A stretch of DNA of 64,000 nt from Algicella marina (GCF_009931615.1 NZ_CP046620.1:496001-560000); one strand, 5' to 3'; shown: positions 17,411-27,154, counted from the first letter of the stretch. Numbers and translations are program-made. Notes: generated from the sequence alone by a model not told the origin.

Positions 17411-17455
17411 TCAACTCTCCCGTTACGTTTTGGTTGGTCCTTTGACTTCAACTTC

Positions 17456-17482
17456 ACGACGCGCCGGACACTCGCGCGTCGT
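17456..17482 (-). promoter_or_regulatory. intercistronic hairpin between the ATPase and binding-protein genes
   Basis: ACGACGCGC, nine-base loop, GCGCGTCGT: a perfect 9-base stem between the ATPase stop (17498) and the binding-protein start (17410). No T-run follows. Such hairpins often mark processing points that protect the abundant binding-protein mRNA; that role is inferred. Confidence 0.5.
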
Positions 17483-17497
17483 TGTTCCGGAAATTTT

Positions 17498-18589
17498 TCA
17501 GGCCGCGTCGAGGGCGCGGCAATCCTCACGCGCCCATGTCAGGCGGGTGGTTTCGCCGACGACCAGATGCTTGTGGCCAGCGGCGTTCGGAACCTTGACG
17601 ATAAAATCCTCATTGCCGTGCACGTTTACGCGGCAGCGGATGTGATCGCCCAAATAGATGAGTTCCAACACCTTGGCATCGACACTGTTGTGATCCGCCG
17701 GGCCGTCGATCACTACCCGCTCGGGTCGGATCGACAGCAGCGTTTCGTCGCCCACGTCGCCGCAGTTCACGGCCAATGCGCTGCAGTTCTCGCCGTTCGC
17801 GAACTGAACATTCACCGTGTCGCCCTCGCGTGCCGTGATCTTGCCCGACAGCTTGTTATTTTCGCCGATAAACTGGGCGACGAAACTGTTCTCGGGCCGC
17901 TCGTATAGATCCTCGGGCGGGGCGAGTTGCTGGATGCGGCCATCGTCGAACACAGCGACGCGGTCCGACATGGTGAGCGCCTCGGACTGGTCGTGCGTGA
18001 CGTAGACCACAGTGACGCCGAGGCGTTCGTGGATGTGTTTGATCTCGAACTGCATGTGCTCCCGCAGCTGCTTGTCGAGTGCGCCGAGCGGTTCATCCAT
18101 CAGTACCAGTTCCGGCTCGAAGACCAGCGCGCGGGCCAGCGCGATTCTCTGTTGCTGGCCACCTGAAAGCTGGGCCGGACGGCGACCGGCGAATTCGCCC
18201 ATCTGAACCATGTCGAGCGCCCGCATCACCTTGGCTTCGCGATCAGCCTTGCTCATTTTGCGCACTTCGAGCGGGAAGGCGAGGTTCTCGCCAACCGTCA
18301 TGTGCGGGAAGAGGGCGTAATTCTGGAAGACCATGCCGATTCCACGTTTGTGAGGCGGAATGTTGTTGATCGGTTTGCCGTCGAGGCGGATATCGCCGGT
18401 TGTGGCAGTCTCGAAACCTGCGAGCATCATCAGGCAGGTCGTCTTGCCGGAGCCGGAGGGGCCCAGCATGGTGACGAATTCGCCCTTGGAAATGAAGAGG
18501 TTGAGATCTTTGACGACGAGGGTTTCGCCATCATAACTTTTCTGGACGCCATCAAAGGCGACAAATGCATCCTCGGGGGAAGCTACCAT
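17498..18589 (-). CDS. ABC transporter ATP-binding protein (PotA-type)
   Basis: A 363-residue ATPase that powers the importer. Walker A GPSGSGKTT is near residue 40, Q-loop VFQNYALFPHMTV near 88, signature LSGGQQQR near 141, Walker B LVLMDEPLGALD near 162, and the H-loop VTHDQSEALTMSDR near 197; a C-terminal TOBE domain follows (residues about 280-360). Length and architecture fit PotA. It is the first gene of the minus-strand operon running to hyuA at 9729. The region upstream (18590-18873) is AT-richer and is where the promoter must lie, but no convincing boxes were found. Confidence 0.94.
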   Translation of the reverse strand: MVASPEDAFVAFDGVQKSYDGETLVVKDLNLFISKGEFVTMLGPSGSGKTTCLMMLAGFETATTGDIRLDGKPINNIPPHKRGIGMVFQNYALFPHMTVGENLAFPLEVRKMSKADREAKVMRALDMVQMGEFAGRRPAQLSGGQQQRIALARALVFEPELVLMDEPLGALDKQLREHMQFEIKHIHERLGVTVVYVTHDQSEALTMSDRVAVFDDGRIQQLAPPEDLYERPENSFVAQFIGENNKLSGKITAREGDTVNVQFANGENCSALAVNCGDVGDETLLSIRPERVVIDGPADHNSVDAKVLELIYLGDHIRCRVNVHGNEDFIVKVPNAAGHKHLVVGETTRLTWAREDCRALDAA

Positions 18590-18873
18590 GTAATATTCCC
18601 TGTTCGTGTGGCCTTTTGTGACCTTGGCTAAAGCTAAACAGCTTCAAACCGGTGTGTAAAGTCGATTGCCGGTTATCTGGGCAACTCTCTGGCAGCTTCG
18701 GGCAATTGCGTGCATTTGCGACAGGTTCTTTATGAATATTGTGCAGAACCGGATTTAGCGGCAGCTTTCCGTAGCAAGAACGCGGGGTTGCGGCGTGCGC
18801 TTGCACGAAGCGGGACAATCGCCTAAGCGAAAGGCCGCATCAACGTGAGACGGGAATACGGGCTGTGGCCGCG

Positions 18874-19782
18874 ATGAAGCTGACCCTCCATTTCGGGGCG
18901 CACAAGACCGCTTCCAGTTACCTGCAGCGCACGCTTGCCCACAACCGCGACCTGTTGCGTCGCAATGGCGTCGGATACGTACATCTGGCGATGATGCGCC
19001 AGAAAGTGACCAACCCGCTGGCATGGGCGCGCAACTTTCCCGACGACAAGGCCCGGGTGAAGGCATCGAAGACGCGGGCGGCGAATTTCCTTCAGCGTAT
19101 GTGGGGGGAGCGGCTGCTGGGAGATGGAGAGACACCCCAGCGGCATCTGTTGTTGTCCGATGAAAATCTGATCGGTGTGCCCCGAGAAATGGTCAACTGG
19201 CGACGCCTATACCCGACGCTGACAGAGCGGATGGAGGTGTTGCAACCGATGCTTGGCGACGCAGTGCCGCGCATCTATCTGTGCATTCGCAATCCCGTCA
19301 CTTACGCGCCCTCGATCTTCTGCGAAGCCCTTGTCGCCCGCAACGCGGCGGAATTCGACCTGCGTAGCTATCGCAAGGACTGGCTGAAGCATCAGCCACG
19401 CTGGAGCAACGTGATCGGAAAGCTTCGGCATACCTTTCCGAATGCGGAAATTCGCGTCTGGGATTTCGCGGACTTCCGGGCGTTGGAGAGCCGCATCCTG
19501 CACGAGATGGCCGATGTGCCGAATGGCGAGACGTTCGAACCGCTGACTGACATCATCCGGCCCTCAATTACCGACAAGGCGGCGCGCAAGTTGTTGTGGA
19601 TTCAGCGGTGGAAGGGCAATCAGGCTCGGTTCGAGGCGTTGCCGGAGGTTCGTCGCCAGTACGCCGACGGGCCCAAGCTGCAGCTCTGGAAATCCAAGGA
19701 CTTGCCGCTGCTGGAAGACCTGTATGCCGAAGACCTGGCCGGGATCGCGGCCATGGAAAACGTGGTGTTGATCCGGCCCTGA
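18874..19782 (+). CDS. putative sulfotransferase-like P-loop protein
   Basis: A 302-residue protein whose N-terminus LHFGAHKTASSYLQRTL resembles the 5'-phosphosulfate-binding loop (GxxKTGTTxLQ) of PAPS-dependent sulfotransferases, and whose IYLCIRNPVTYAPSIFCE stretch near residue 140 resembles the 3'-phosphate loop (RNPxxRxxS). The rest is not conserved enough to assign a substrate. The ATG at 18874 is used because the P-loop strand follows at once; a GTG three codons earlier is possible. It is divergent from the ABC importer operon and convergent with the deacetylase gene 4 bases away. The call is by motif resemblance. Confidence 0.6.
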   Translation: MKLTLHFGAHKTASSYLQRTLAHNRDLLRRNGVGYVHLAMMRQKVTNPLAWARNFPDDKARVKASKTRAANFLQRMWGERLLGDGETPQRHLLLSDENLIGVPREMVNWRRLYPTLTERMEVLQPMLGDAVPRIYLCIRNPVTYAPSIFCEALVARNAAEFDLRSYRKDWLKHQPRWSNVIGKLRHTFPNAEIRVWDFADFRALESRILHEMADVPNGETFEPLTDIIRPSITDKAARKLLWIQRWKGNQARFEALPEVRRQYADGPKLQLWKSKDLPLLEDLYAEDLAGIAAMENVVLIRP

Positions 19783-19786
19783 TCGC

Positions 19787-20944
19787 TCATTTCGAAAGAT
19801 CGGCAATGAGGCGGCTGATGAACGCGCTGCCCGCCGCCAATTGCGAAACCTCGATGAATTCATTCGGCTGGTGGGCTTGCGCGATCGAACCGGGGCCGCA
19901 GATCACGGTGGAATAGCCGCCGTCCTGAAACTGGCCCGCCTCCGTGGCGTAGGAGACGACATGGGTGCCGTTGTCACCCGTCAGTCTGCGGGCGATGGTT
20001 TCGGCGGTTCCGTTTTCTTCCGCCCGGCAACCGGGGACGGCGCCGACGATTTCGACGGTGATGCCGGCCTCGGGCCTTACTTTGCCGATCCTGTCGGCCA
20101 GACGGGCGGCTTCGGCCATATAGGCCTCGATCCAGCTGGCCTGGCTTTCTGTTGGCAGGCTGCGGATGTCGCAAGAGAAGGTGCAGTCGCGGGCCGTAAT
20201 ATTGTGGGCGGTGCCGCCCCGGATTTCGCCGACATGAAGGGTGGTCCATGGCGGTTCGTAGCCAAGTGTGGTGCCGGCGGCTTCGCGGCGGTTCGCCTCT
20301 GTCTGCGCGGCGATCCAGTTGATCATTTCCGCTGCGGTCATCACGGCCGAGACGCCTTGGTGCATCAGGCTGGAATGCACTTCGAAGCCGCGAACGTGCG
20401 TATGGAGTTCGCAGATGGCCTTGTGACCGGTGACGACTTGCATCTCCGTTGGTTCGCCGACAATGACGGCTGCGGCGCGGGGAAGGACGGCCATGGCCTC
20501 GATCAGCGGCGGTGCGGCGAAGCAGCCAACCTCCTCGTCATAGGTCAGGGCAAACTGGATCGGCCGTTTCAGGTCGGCTGCAAGCATTTCCGGAACGGCG
20601 GCCAGTGCGCAGGCCAGAGACCCCTTCATGTCGCAGGTGCCGCGCCCGTAGAGGCGTCCTTCCCGCTCCGTCAGCGTGAAGGGATCCGAATCCCACGGCT
20701 GGCCGGCGACCGGCACAACGTCGGTATGACCCGACAGAATGACCCCTCCGGCGACCTCCGGCCCGATCTGAGCGAACAGCGAGGCCTTCATGCCCGTTTC
20801 GTCGGGCACGCGCGTTGTCGCCACGCCGTGGGACTGGAAATAGGATTCCACGAAGGTGATCAGGTCGAGGTTCGATAGGTCCGAGATGGTGTTGAAGCCG
20901 ACCAGTTCGGCAAGCATGGCCTTTGGTTCAATGGACGTGGACAT
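19787..20944 (-). CDS. argE: acetylornithine deacetylase-type M20 metallopeptidase
   Basis: Zinc-dependent amidohydrolase of about 385 residues that removes the acetyl group from N-acetylornithine or a related N-acyl amino acid. The M20 metal ligands are visible: GHTDVVP with the first His near residue 72, YGRGTCDMKG with the bridging Asp, TYDEEVGCF with the catalytic and ligand Glu near 137, and the late AQAHQPNEF His. The start at 20944 fits the family N-terminus; an ATG at 20971 preceded by AAAGGTG is an alternative adding 9 residues. It is divergent from the peptide importer, so the true substrate may be an imported N-acyl amino acid or peptide fragment. Confidence 0.87.
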   Translation of the reverse strand: MSTSIEPKAMLAELVGFNTISDLSNLDLITFVESYFQSHGVATTRVPDETGMKASLFAQIGPEVAGGVILSGHTDVVPVAGQPWDSDPFTLTEREGRLYGRGTCDMKGSLACALAAVPEMLAADLKRPIQFALTYDEEVGCFAAPPLIEAMAVLPRAAAVIVGEPTEMQVVTGHKAICELHTHVRGFEVHSSLMHQGVSAVMTAAEMINWIAAQTEANRREAAGTTLGYEPPWTTLHVGEIRGGTAHNITARDCTFSCDIRSLPTESQASWIEAYMAEAARLADRIGKVRPEAGITVEIVGAVPGCRAEENGTAETIARRLTGDNGTHVVSYATEAGQFQDGGYSTVICGPGSIAQAHQPNEFIEVSQLAAGSAFISRLIADLSK

Positions 20945-21007
20945 TCGGGGGCGTGCCTTTCGATTGGGCATCACCTTTAAAACCGCACATCGTGGCGTCA
21001 AGCGAAG

Positions 21008-21034
21008 AAATTGTGCATTGCGGAAGTACAATTT
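21008..21034. promoter_or_regulatory. inverted repeat in the divergent deacetylase/importer promoter region
   Basis: AAATTGT, 13-base spacer, ACAATTT: perfect 7-base arms, between the divergent starts at 20944 and 21116. It could be an operator serving both transcription units. No regulator gene is adjacent, so the binding factor is unknown. Confidence 0.35.
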
Positions 21035-21115
21035 GCGTGCTTCTTTGCCGCTCAGGTGATTGAATTCACGTCAGATGGTTCCGCAAGAGAGCCGCAGGTA
21101 AAGACAGGGGTCTAT

Positions 21116-22120
21116 ATGCGAGATGGGTCTGCCCCCATCCTCGACGTGCATGATCTGAAAACGATCTTTCGCACCCGCGACGGCGAGGTGCATGCCGTCA
21201 ACAACGTGTCCTTTGCCGTCAATCCGGGTGAGCTTCTCGGGGTGGTGGGTGAGAGCGGCTCGGGCAAATCGGTGACCATGATGTCACTGATGGGACTTCT
21301 GCCCAGCCCGCCTGCCGAAATCGTCAGTGGTCAGATCCTCTTCGATGGTCGTGATGTACGTGCGATGACCAAGGCGGAGATGCGTGACTTGCGCGGCGGC
21401 GATATCGGTTTTGTATTCCAGGATCCGATGACATCTCTGAACCCGGTCTTCACCGTCGGCTATCAGATCATGGAGCCGTTGCGTGTGCATCTGGGCCTGT
21501 CGAAGAAAGCGGCGCGGACGCGTGCGGGGGAACTGCTGGCCCTTGTCGGCATTCCGGACGCGCATCGGCGCCTTGGCGACTATCCGCACGAGTTTTCCGG
21601 CGGCATGCGGCAGCGGGTCATGATCGCAATCGCGCTGGCCTGCGACCCGAAGGTTCTGATTGCCGATGAACCGACGACGGCGCTGGACGTCACCATTCAG
21701 GCACAGATCATAGAATTGGTGAAGGACCTGCGCGAGCAACTGGGCATGGCCATCGTCTGGATCACCCATGACCTCGGGGTCGTCGCCGGCATCGCCGACC
21801 GGGTTATCGTGATGTACGGTGGCCAGATCGTCGAGCATGGGCCGGTGCGCGACCTGTTCGCCCGGCCGCAGCATCCTTACACGCGCGCACTTCTGGAAAC
21901 GGTGCCGCGCGTCGACGGCAGCCGCGATGCCCGTCTGCGCTCCATCGAGGGGCAACCGCCAAATCTGGCCGCGCATCCGGCATTCTGCCCGTTCGCGCAA
22001 CGTTGCAGCCATGTGATGGACAGGTGCCGGGTGGAAAACCCCCTGCGCCGACCCGTGGGCAACGGCCATGATGTCGCCTGTTTCTGGGATGCCGAAACCG
22101 GAGGCATGGCCCATGTTTGA
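21116..22120 (+). CDS. peptide ABC transporter ATP-binding protein (DppD/OppD-like)
   Basis: A 334-residue ATPase with Walker [10 protein letters not shown] near residue 46, Q-loop [12 protein letters not shown], signature FSGGMRQRV, Walker [13 protein letters not shown] and the H-loop TH. The C-terminal oligopeptide-type extension with [14 protein letters not shown] is characteristic of OppD/DppD. The ATG at 21116 is chosen because AGGGG precedes it and the conserved [10 protein letters not shown] follows; the frame is open further upstream without support. First gene of a five-gene operon with DppF, a binding protein and two permeases. Confidence 0.93.
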   Translation: MRDGSAPILDVHDLKTIFRTRDGEVHAVNNVSFAVNPGELLGVVGESGSGKSVTMMSLMGLLPSPPAEIVSGQILFDGRDVRAMTKAEMRDLRGGDIGFVFQDPMTSLNPVFTVGYQIMEPLRVHLGLSKKAARTRAGELLALVGIPDAHRRLGDYPHEFSGGMRQRVMIAIALACDPKVLIADEPTTALDVTIQAQIIELVKDLREQLGMAIVWITHDLGVVAGIADRVIVMYGGQIVEHGPVRDLFARPQHPYTRALLETVPRVDGSRDARLRSIEGQPPNLAAHPAFCPFAQRCSHVMDRCRVENPLRRPVGNGHDVACFWDAETGGMAHV

Positions 22121-23114
22121 CGCCGTCGGTACGGACCGCAAGGTGTTGGTGAGGGTCGAGGGGCTGAAGATGCACTTCCCGATCCACGCCGGGGTGCTGC
22201 GGCGGCAGGTTGGTACCGTCAAGGCTGTCGACGGGCTGACGTTCGATATCTACGATGGTGAAACGTTGGGGCTGGTGGGGGAGAGCGGCTGCGGGAAGTC
22301 GACCGCCGGCCGCGCCATTCTGCGCCTCTACGATCCGACAGAGGGGCGGCTGGAGATCGAGGGCAGGGACATCAGCACTTTGCAGGGTGACGCCCTGCGA
22401 CGGATGCGGCCGCGGATGCAGATGATCTTTCAGGACCCACAGGCCTGCCTGAACCCGCGGATGACCGTTGGTTCGATCATCGCCGAACCGCTTGACGAAC
22501 ACGAGGGTCTTACCAAAAAGGACAAACGTGCGCGGGTGCACGAATTGATGGATCAGGTCGGGCTGAACCGAGATTTCGCCAACCGCTATCCGCACGAATT
22601 CTCTGGCGGCCAGCGGCAGCGCATCGGTATCGCCCGTGCACTTGCACTCAACCCGAAATTCATCGTGTGCGACGAGCCGATAGCGGCGCTGGATGTCTCC
22701 ATCCAGGCGCAGGTTGTCAACCTGCTGGAGGATCTGCAGGAAAAGCTGGGGCTTACGTATCTGTTCATCAGTCACGACCTGTCGATGGTGCGGCATCTCG
22801 CGACACGTGTGGCGGTGATGTACCTTGGCAAGATCGTGGAACTGGCCCCGCGGGAGCGGCTGTACGCAGCACCGCAGCATCCCTACACACAAGCACTTCT
22901 GTCAGCAGTGCCCAACCCTGACCCGGAGACGGAGGCTGACCGTCGGCGCATCATTCTGAAGGGCGATGTTCCAAGTCCGGCCGATCCGCCGAAGGGATGC
23001 AACTTCTGCACCCGCTGCCCGAAGGTGATGGATATCTGCCGGGAGGTCGTGCCCGAATTCAAAGATGTCGGTGGCGGAACGCGCGCGGCTTGCCACCTGC
23101 TGGAAGAGGCGTAA
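22113..23114 (+). CDS. peptide ABC transporter ATP-binding protein (DppF/OppF-like)
   Basis: A 333-residue ATPase: Walker [11 protein letters not shown]-loop [15 protein letters not shown], signature FSGGQRQRI, Walker [15 protein letters not shown], and the C-terminal [14 protein letters not shown] cysteine cluster of OppF proteins. The start overlaps the preceding stop by 8 bases and has GGAGG upstream, so translation is coupled. It forms the heterodimeric motor with the preceding ATPase. Substrate range is not readable from the motor. Confidence 0.93.
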   Translation: MFDAVGTDRKVLVRVEGLKMHFPIHAGVLRRQVGTVKAVDGLTFDIYDGETLGLVGESGCGKSTAGRAILRLYDPTEGRLEIEGRDISTLQGDALRRMRPRMQMIFQDPQACLNPRMTVGSIIAEPLDEHEGLTKKDKRARVHELMDQVGLNRDFANRYPHEFSGGQRQRIGIARALALNPKFIVCDEPIAALDVSIQAQVVNLLEDLQEKLGLTYLFISHDLSMVRHLATRVAVMYLGKIVELAPRERLYAAPQHPYTQALLSAVPNPDPETEADRRRIILKGDVPSPADPPKGCNFCTRCPKVMDICREVVPEFKDVGGGTRAACHLLEEA

Positions 23115-23181
23115 CATGCTTCGCACGGAATGCGGGACCAAACCCGCGACCATTTCAACCAACAGAAACAGGGAGTCATTC

Positions 23182-24879
23182 ATGACACTTGCAAGAATGC
23201 TGACTGGCGCAGCCGTGCTCAGCCTGACCGCGGGGGGTGCTCTGGCGGAGCGGGCCTCGGACGGCCAGCTGAACATTCTCTACTGGCAGGCGCCTTCGCT
23301 CCTCAACCCTTACCTTTCGGGCGGGACAAAGGAACTCGAAGCGGCCTCCCTCGTGATCGAGCCGCTGGCCCGCTATGACGAGACCGGCACGATGGTGCCC
23401 TATCTGGTGGATGAGATCCCGACCGTCGAAAACGGCGGAGTGGCCGAGGATCTGACGTCGATCACCTGGACGCTGTCCGAGGGGCTTGTCTGGTCCGACG
23501 GCACACCCGTGACGGCTGCGGATGCCGTGTTCACGTGGGAATACTGCACCCATCCGGAGGGCGGCTGCGCGCAGGCCTCCAACTTCACCGACGTAACGAA
23601 CGTGGAAGCGGTGGATGACAGCACCATCAAGATCACCTTTGGTGTCGCAAAGCCGTTCCCCTACGGCCCGTTTGTCGGGGGACAGTCGCCAATCCTGCAA
23701 AAGGCGCAGTTCGGCGATTGTCTCGGCGCCAAGGCCGTGGAATGCACGGAGCAGAACTTCGCACCCATTGGCACCGGCCCGTTCACTGTAACGGAATTCA
23801 AGGCCAATGACGTGGCGCTGTTCGCAGCAAACGAAAATTACCGAGATGCAGCGAAGCCGGCATTTGCCACCGTGCTGTTCAAGGGGGGCGGAGATGCGGC
23901 CGCGGCGGCCCGATCCGTGCTTGAGACCGGCGAATTCGACTATGCCTGGAACCTGCAGGTGGAGCCCGAAGTGCTGAGCCAGATGCAGGCTGCCGGCAAG
24001 GGCGAGATCATCTCTGCGTTCGGCACGTCGGTCGAGCGGATCATGGTCAACCAGACAGACCCCGACCCGGCCCTGGGTGACGAGCGCGGCACCGTTGCGC
24101 ATCCGCATCCGTTCCTGACGGACTCCCGCATCTCCCGCGCTCTGAGCCTCGCGATCGACCGCGAGATCATCGTCGAGGCTGGTTATGGTGCTGCTGGTCA
24201 GGTGACCTGCAACGTGCTGCCGGCGCCTGCGGCCTATGCTTCCACCAACAATGACTGGTGCAAGACGCAGGACGTGGAAGCGGCCAAGGCATTGCTGGAT
24301 GAGGCGGGCTGGGTGCCCGGATCGGATGGCATCCGCGAGAAGGACGGCGAGCGTTTGTCGCTGCTGTACCAGACGTCCACCAACTCCGTGCGTCAGGGCA
24401 CGCAAGCACTGATCAAACAGATGTGGAACGAGATCGGCGTGGAAGTCGAACTCCGCAACGTCGACGGGTCGGTGTTCTTCGGCGGCGATCAGAGTTCTCC
24501 GGACACGTTCCAGAAATTCTTTGCCGACGTCGAGATGTACACCAACAACTTCGACGGTACCGACCCGGAAACCTATATGGCGAACTGGGCCTGCAACGAA
24601 ATCCCTTCACCCGAAAACCAGTGGCTGGGCGACAACATGCCCCGCTTCTGCTCCGAGGAGTATGACGCGCTGGTGGCGGAGTTCGGCAAGACCTCCGGCA
24701 TTGAGGCACGCGGCGAGATCGCCAAGAAGATGAACGACATGCTGATGGAAGCCGGCGTGATCATTCCTCTCGTTCACCGCGGCAATCCGTCGGCGAAGTC
24801 GAACACACTCGGCGGTGTCAAGATGTCCGATTGGGACAGCGAGTTGTGGAACATCGCTGACTGGCACCGTATCGACTGA
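23182..24879 (+). CDS. peptide ABC transporter substrate-binding protein (SBP family 5)
   Basis: A 565-residue exported protein with signal peptide MTLARMLTGAAVLSLTAGGA (cleavage near ALA-E) and the family 5 fold: LNILYWQAPSLLNPYLSGG, then the DGTPVTAADAVFTWEY segment near 115 and ISRALSLAIDREIIVEAGYG near 325. Such proteins bind di- or oligopeptides, or other short ligands. The ATG at 23182 has GGGAG 7 bases upstream. A perfect 10-base-pair hairpin follows the stop codon, probably protecting this part of the mRNA and giving more binding protein than permease. Confidence 0.92.
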   Translation: MTLARMLTGAAVLSLTAGGALAERASDGQLNILYWQAPSLLNPYLSGGTKELEAASLVIEPLARYDETGTMVPYLVDEIPTVENGGVAEDLTSITWTLSEGLVWSDGTPVTAADAVFTWEYCTHPEGGCAQASNFTDVTNVEAVDDSTIKITFGVAKPFPYGPFVGGQSPILQKAQFGDCLGAKAVECTEQNFAPIGTGPFTVTEFKANDVALFAANENYRDAAKPAFATVLFKGGGDAAAAARSVLETGEFDYAWNLQVEPEVLSQMQAAGKGEIISAFGTSVERIMVNQTDPDPALGDERGTVAHPHPFLTDSRISRALSLAIDREIIVEAGYGAAGQVTCNVLPAPAAYASTNNDWCKTQDVEAAKALLDEAGWVPGSDGIREKDGERLSLLYQTSTNSVRQGTQALIKQMWNEIGVEVELRNVDGSVFFGGDQSSPDTFQKFFADVEMYTNNFDGTDPETYMANWACNEIPSPENQWLGDNMPRFCSEEYDALVAEFGKTSGIEARGEIAKKMNDMLMEAGVIIPLVHRGNPSAKSNTLGGVKMSDWDSELWNIADWHRID

Positions 24880-24899
24880 TCCGTCAGGCAGAGCCATTT

Positions 24900-24923
24900 C
24901 CCCGCCCGGATGACCGGGCGGGG
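24900..24923 (+). promoter_or_regulatory. strong intercistronic hairpin after the binding-protein gene
   Basis: CCCCGCCCGG, loop ATGA, CCGGGCGGGG: perfect 10-base stem starting 21 bases after the stop at 24879. There is no T-run, so it looks like a 3'-end stabiliser or partial attenuator of the operon and not a full terminator. Its role is inferred from position. Confidence 0.6.
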
Positions 24924-24948
24924 GACGCTCATCCCCAGAGGTGTCAAA

Positions 24949-25122
24949 ATGCTTCCGTTTTTCCTTCGATGCACGTCCCCTGCCACGCAAACTTTCCTTA
25001 CGAAATGCGACCGGTTCAACCTCGATGAAGCGCTCGTTCTGCGTAGTGGCCGGCCAGTGACAAGTGCGCACATCGGCGCGCCGGCCGATGTCGTGTTCGG
25101 GTTCACGGCGAAGAAAGACTAG
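24949..25122 (+). CDS. possible 57-codon leader ORF before the permease gene
   Basis: A short frame starting ATG at 24949 with AGAGGTG 7 bases upstream and stopping 3 bases before the permease start. The permease itself has no good ribosome binding site, so coupling through this ORF would make sense. The C-terminal half (RFNLDEALVLRSGR and ADVVFGFTAKKD) looks protein-like but I do not recognise it. It may be a remnant or not a gene at all. Confidence 0.25.
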   Translation: MLPFFLRCTSPATQTFLTKCDRFNLDEALVLRSGRPVTSAHIGAPADVVFGFTAKKD

Positions 25123-25125
25123 CCG

Positions 25126-26136
25126 ATGCTCAACTACACCATCCGCCGCCTCCTCTTTGCATTCCCGACACTTCTGGCGATCAGCTTCGTGATCTTCGCG
25201 ATCCTCGACCTCTCTCCCGGCGACCCGACAGGCAACCTGCCACTGACGATCCCACCGGAGGTGCGTGAGCAAATTCGCGTCTCGCTGGGCCTCGGTGAGC
25301 CGTTCCCGATCCGCTACCTCAAATGGTGCCAGCAGTTCTTCATCAACGAACCCTTGAACATGATCGAGCACTGGTTCGGTATCACCATCGGTTCAGGTGA
25401 CCGCCTTCGCGTGCTCTCGTGGTCCACCCGCTCACCCGTGGTCGATCTGGTGGTCGAGCGGATGCCGCAGACCCTGTGGGTGGTGGGCATGAGCCAGGTC
25501 GTGGCGGTGATCATCGCCGTACCAATCGGGGTGATCTCGGCCTACAAGCAATACTCGATCTTCGATCAGGTCGGCACACTGATATCCATGATCGGCTTTT
25601 CGGTGCCGACCTTCTTCACCGGCCTCGTGCTGATCGTCATCTTCTCGGTGCATCTCGGCTGGCTGCCATCGGTCTACGACACGACGCTGGTGGTCGACAG
25701 TTGGGGCAGCTTCTGGATGCAGGTGAAGCAGATGGCGATGCCGACAATGGTTCTGGCACTGGCCACGACGGCGCAGATCAGCCGGTTCATGCGTGCTTCG
25801 ATGCTCGACAACCTCAATCAGGATTACGTGCGCACCGCACGTGCCAAGGGGCTGAAGGAGCGCAGCGTGGTTATGATCCATGTGTTGCGCAACTCGATGA
25901 TCCCGGTGGTGACGGTGATCGCCCTGGGAATACCCGGCATCTTCGGCGGCGCGATCATCACCGAGAACATCTTCAAGGTGAACGGTCTCGGCCAGCTGCT
26001 GATCAACGGCATTCAGGGCGCGGACATTCCGCTGGTGCAGACGCTGACCTTCATTTTCGCCTTCCTAATTGTCATGTTCAACCTGATCGCAGACGTGCTC
26101 TACGGTCTGCTCGACCCGAGGATCCGCTATGACTGA
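25126..26136 (+). CDS. peptide ABC transporter permease (DppB/OppB-like)
   Basis: A 336-residue inner-membrane permease with the DppB N-terminus MLNYTIRRLLFAFPTLLAIS and ILDLSPGDPTG, six predicted helices, and the EAA loop YVRTARAKGLKERSVVMIHVLRNS near residue 245. It pairs with the next gene, whose start overlaps its stop by 8 bases. The loop between TM1 and TM2 is long, as usual for DppB. It belongs to the operon started at 21116. Confidence 0.93.
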   Translation: MLNYTIRRLLFAFPTLLAISFVIFAILDLSPGDPTGNLPLTIPPEVREQIRVSLGLGEPFPIRYLKWCQQFFINEPLNMIEHWFGITIGSGDRLRVLSWSTRSPVVDLVVERMPQTLWVVGMSQVVAVIIAVPIGVISAYKQYSIFDQVGTLISMIGFSVPTFFTGLVLIVIFSVHLGWLPSVYDTTLVVDSWGSFWMQVKQMAMPTMVLALATTAQISRFMRASMLDNLNQDYVRTARAKGLKERSVVMIHVLRNSMIPVVTVIALGIPGIFGGAIITENIFKVNGLGQLLINGIQGADIPLVQTLTFIFAFLIVMFNLIADVLYGLLDPRIRYD

Positions 26137-27049
26137 GGCCGGCGCACCCTCCCTGGCCATCGTCGAACGCGAGAGCCGCTCGCTCTGGGGCGATGTGTGG
26201 CAGCAGTTTCGCAGTCACCGCGGTGCGATGGTCGGCTGTTTCATCTTCGGTTTCATCATCCTTTTGGTCTATCTCGGCCCATTCATCCATGACGTCGATC
26301 CGACATATCCCGACTACAAGGCGCGCAATTCCGGCATTTCGCTGGCGCATCCCATGGGCACCGACAACCTTGGCCGGGATCTGCTGGCGCAGGTGCTGCA
26401 GGGCGGGCGCACGTCGCTGGCCGTTGGTATCACCGCCATGCTGCTGGCGCTGGTGGTCGGCACGATCGTGGGCGTTCTCGCGGGTTTTTTCCGCTGGCTC
26501 GACGGGCCGCTGATGCGCCTGACGGACCTGTTTCTGGCACTGCCGCTGCTGCCGCTTCTTCTGGTGGTTGTGATGCTGTTTCGCGACACGCTGCGCACGG
26601 CCTTCGGCCCGGAAACCGGCATCTTCATCCTGATTGTCGGCGTGATCGGCATCACTTCATGGATGCAGACCGCGAGGATCGTGCGCGGCGACGTGCTGGC
26701 GTTGAAGGAACGCGAATTCGTGCTCGCGGCACGCTCCATCGGTACGCCTTCGCGGCGGATCATCACCCGGCACGTCTTGCCCAACATCCTGTCACCAATC
26801 ATGGTCTCTGCAACGCTGGGAATTGCCAACGCGATCATCACCGAAAGTGCTGTCAGCTTCCTCGGCCTCGGCTTCCCGCCGGACTACCCGACATGGGGGC
26901 GACTTGTGTCGGACAACCAGAACTTCATCGCGCTCAGCCCGGAACGCGCTCTGATCCCGGCGGTGGCAATCTCGCTGACCGTGTTGTCTGTGAACTTCAT
27001 CGGAGACGGTTTGCGCGATGCGCTGGATCCGCGGATTCGCGGCCGTTGA
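26129..27049 (+). CDS. peptide ABC transporter permease (DppC/OppC-like)
   Basis: A 306-residue permease with an N-terminal OppC_N segment (SLWGDVWQQFRSHRGAMVG), the LAHPMGTDNLGRDLLAQVLQGG signature near residue 70-90 (quoted parts are LAHPMGTDNLGRD and VLQGGR), and the EAA loop VLAARSIGTPSRRIITRHVLPN. It completes the two-permease pore. It is the last gene of the importer operon and is followed by about 100 bases before the convergent ccmB gene. Confidence 0.92.
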   Translation: MTEAGAPSLAIVERESRSLWGDVWQQFRSHRGAMVGCFIFGFIILLVYLGPFIHDVDPTYPDYKARNSGISLAHPMGTDNLGRDLLAQVLQGGRTSLAVGITAMLLALVVGTIVGVLAGFFRWLDGPLMRLTDLFLALPLLPLLLVVVMLFRDTLRTAFGPETGIFILIVGVIGITSWMQTARIVRGDVLALKEREFVLAARSIGTPSRRIITRHVLPNILSPIMVSATLGIANAIITESAVSFLGLGFPPDYPTWGRLVSDNQNFIALSPERALIPAVAISLTVLSVNFIGDGLRDALDPRIRGR

Positions 27050-27154
27050 ACCGGGGCGGGCGTTGACAGAACGTCATCAAGAATTGTTCGCCCTTACTGC
27101 TGCCCGAAATTGATCTGGAACCTGGGCTAGCTCGTCGTCCACTGCGCGCAGAAT

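Noticed and set aside
9729-18589. Long open frames on the plus strand opposite the ABC/HyuA operon, such as 10593-11768 and 14683-15963.
   Set aside because: They are high-GC antisense shadows of well-supported genes, with His/Gly/Arg-rich translations and no domain.
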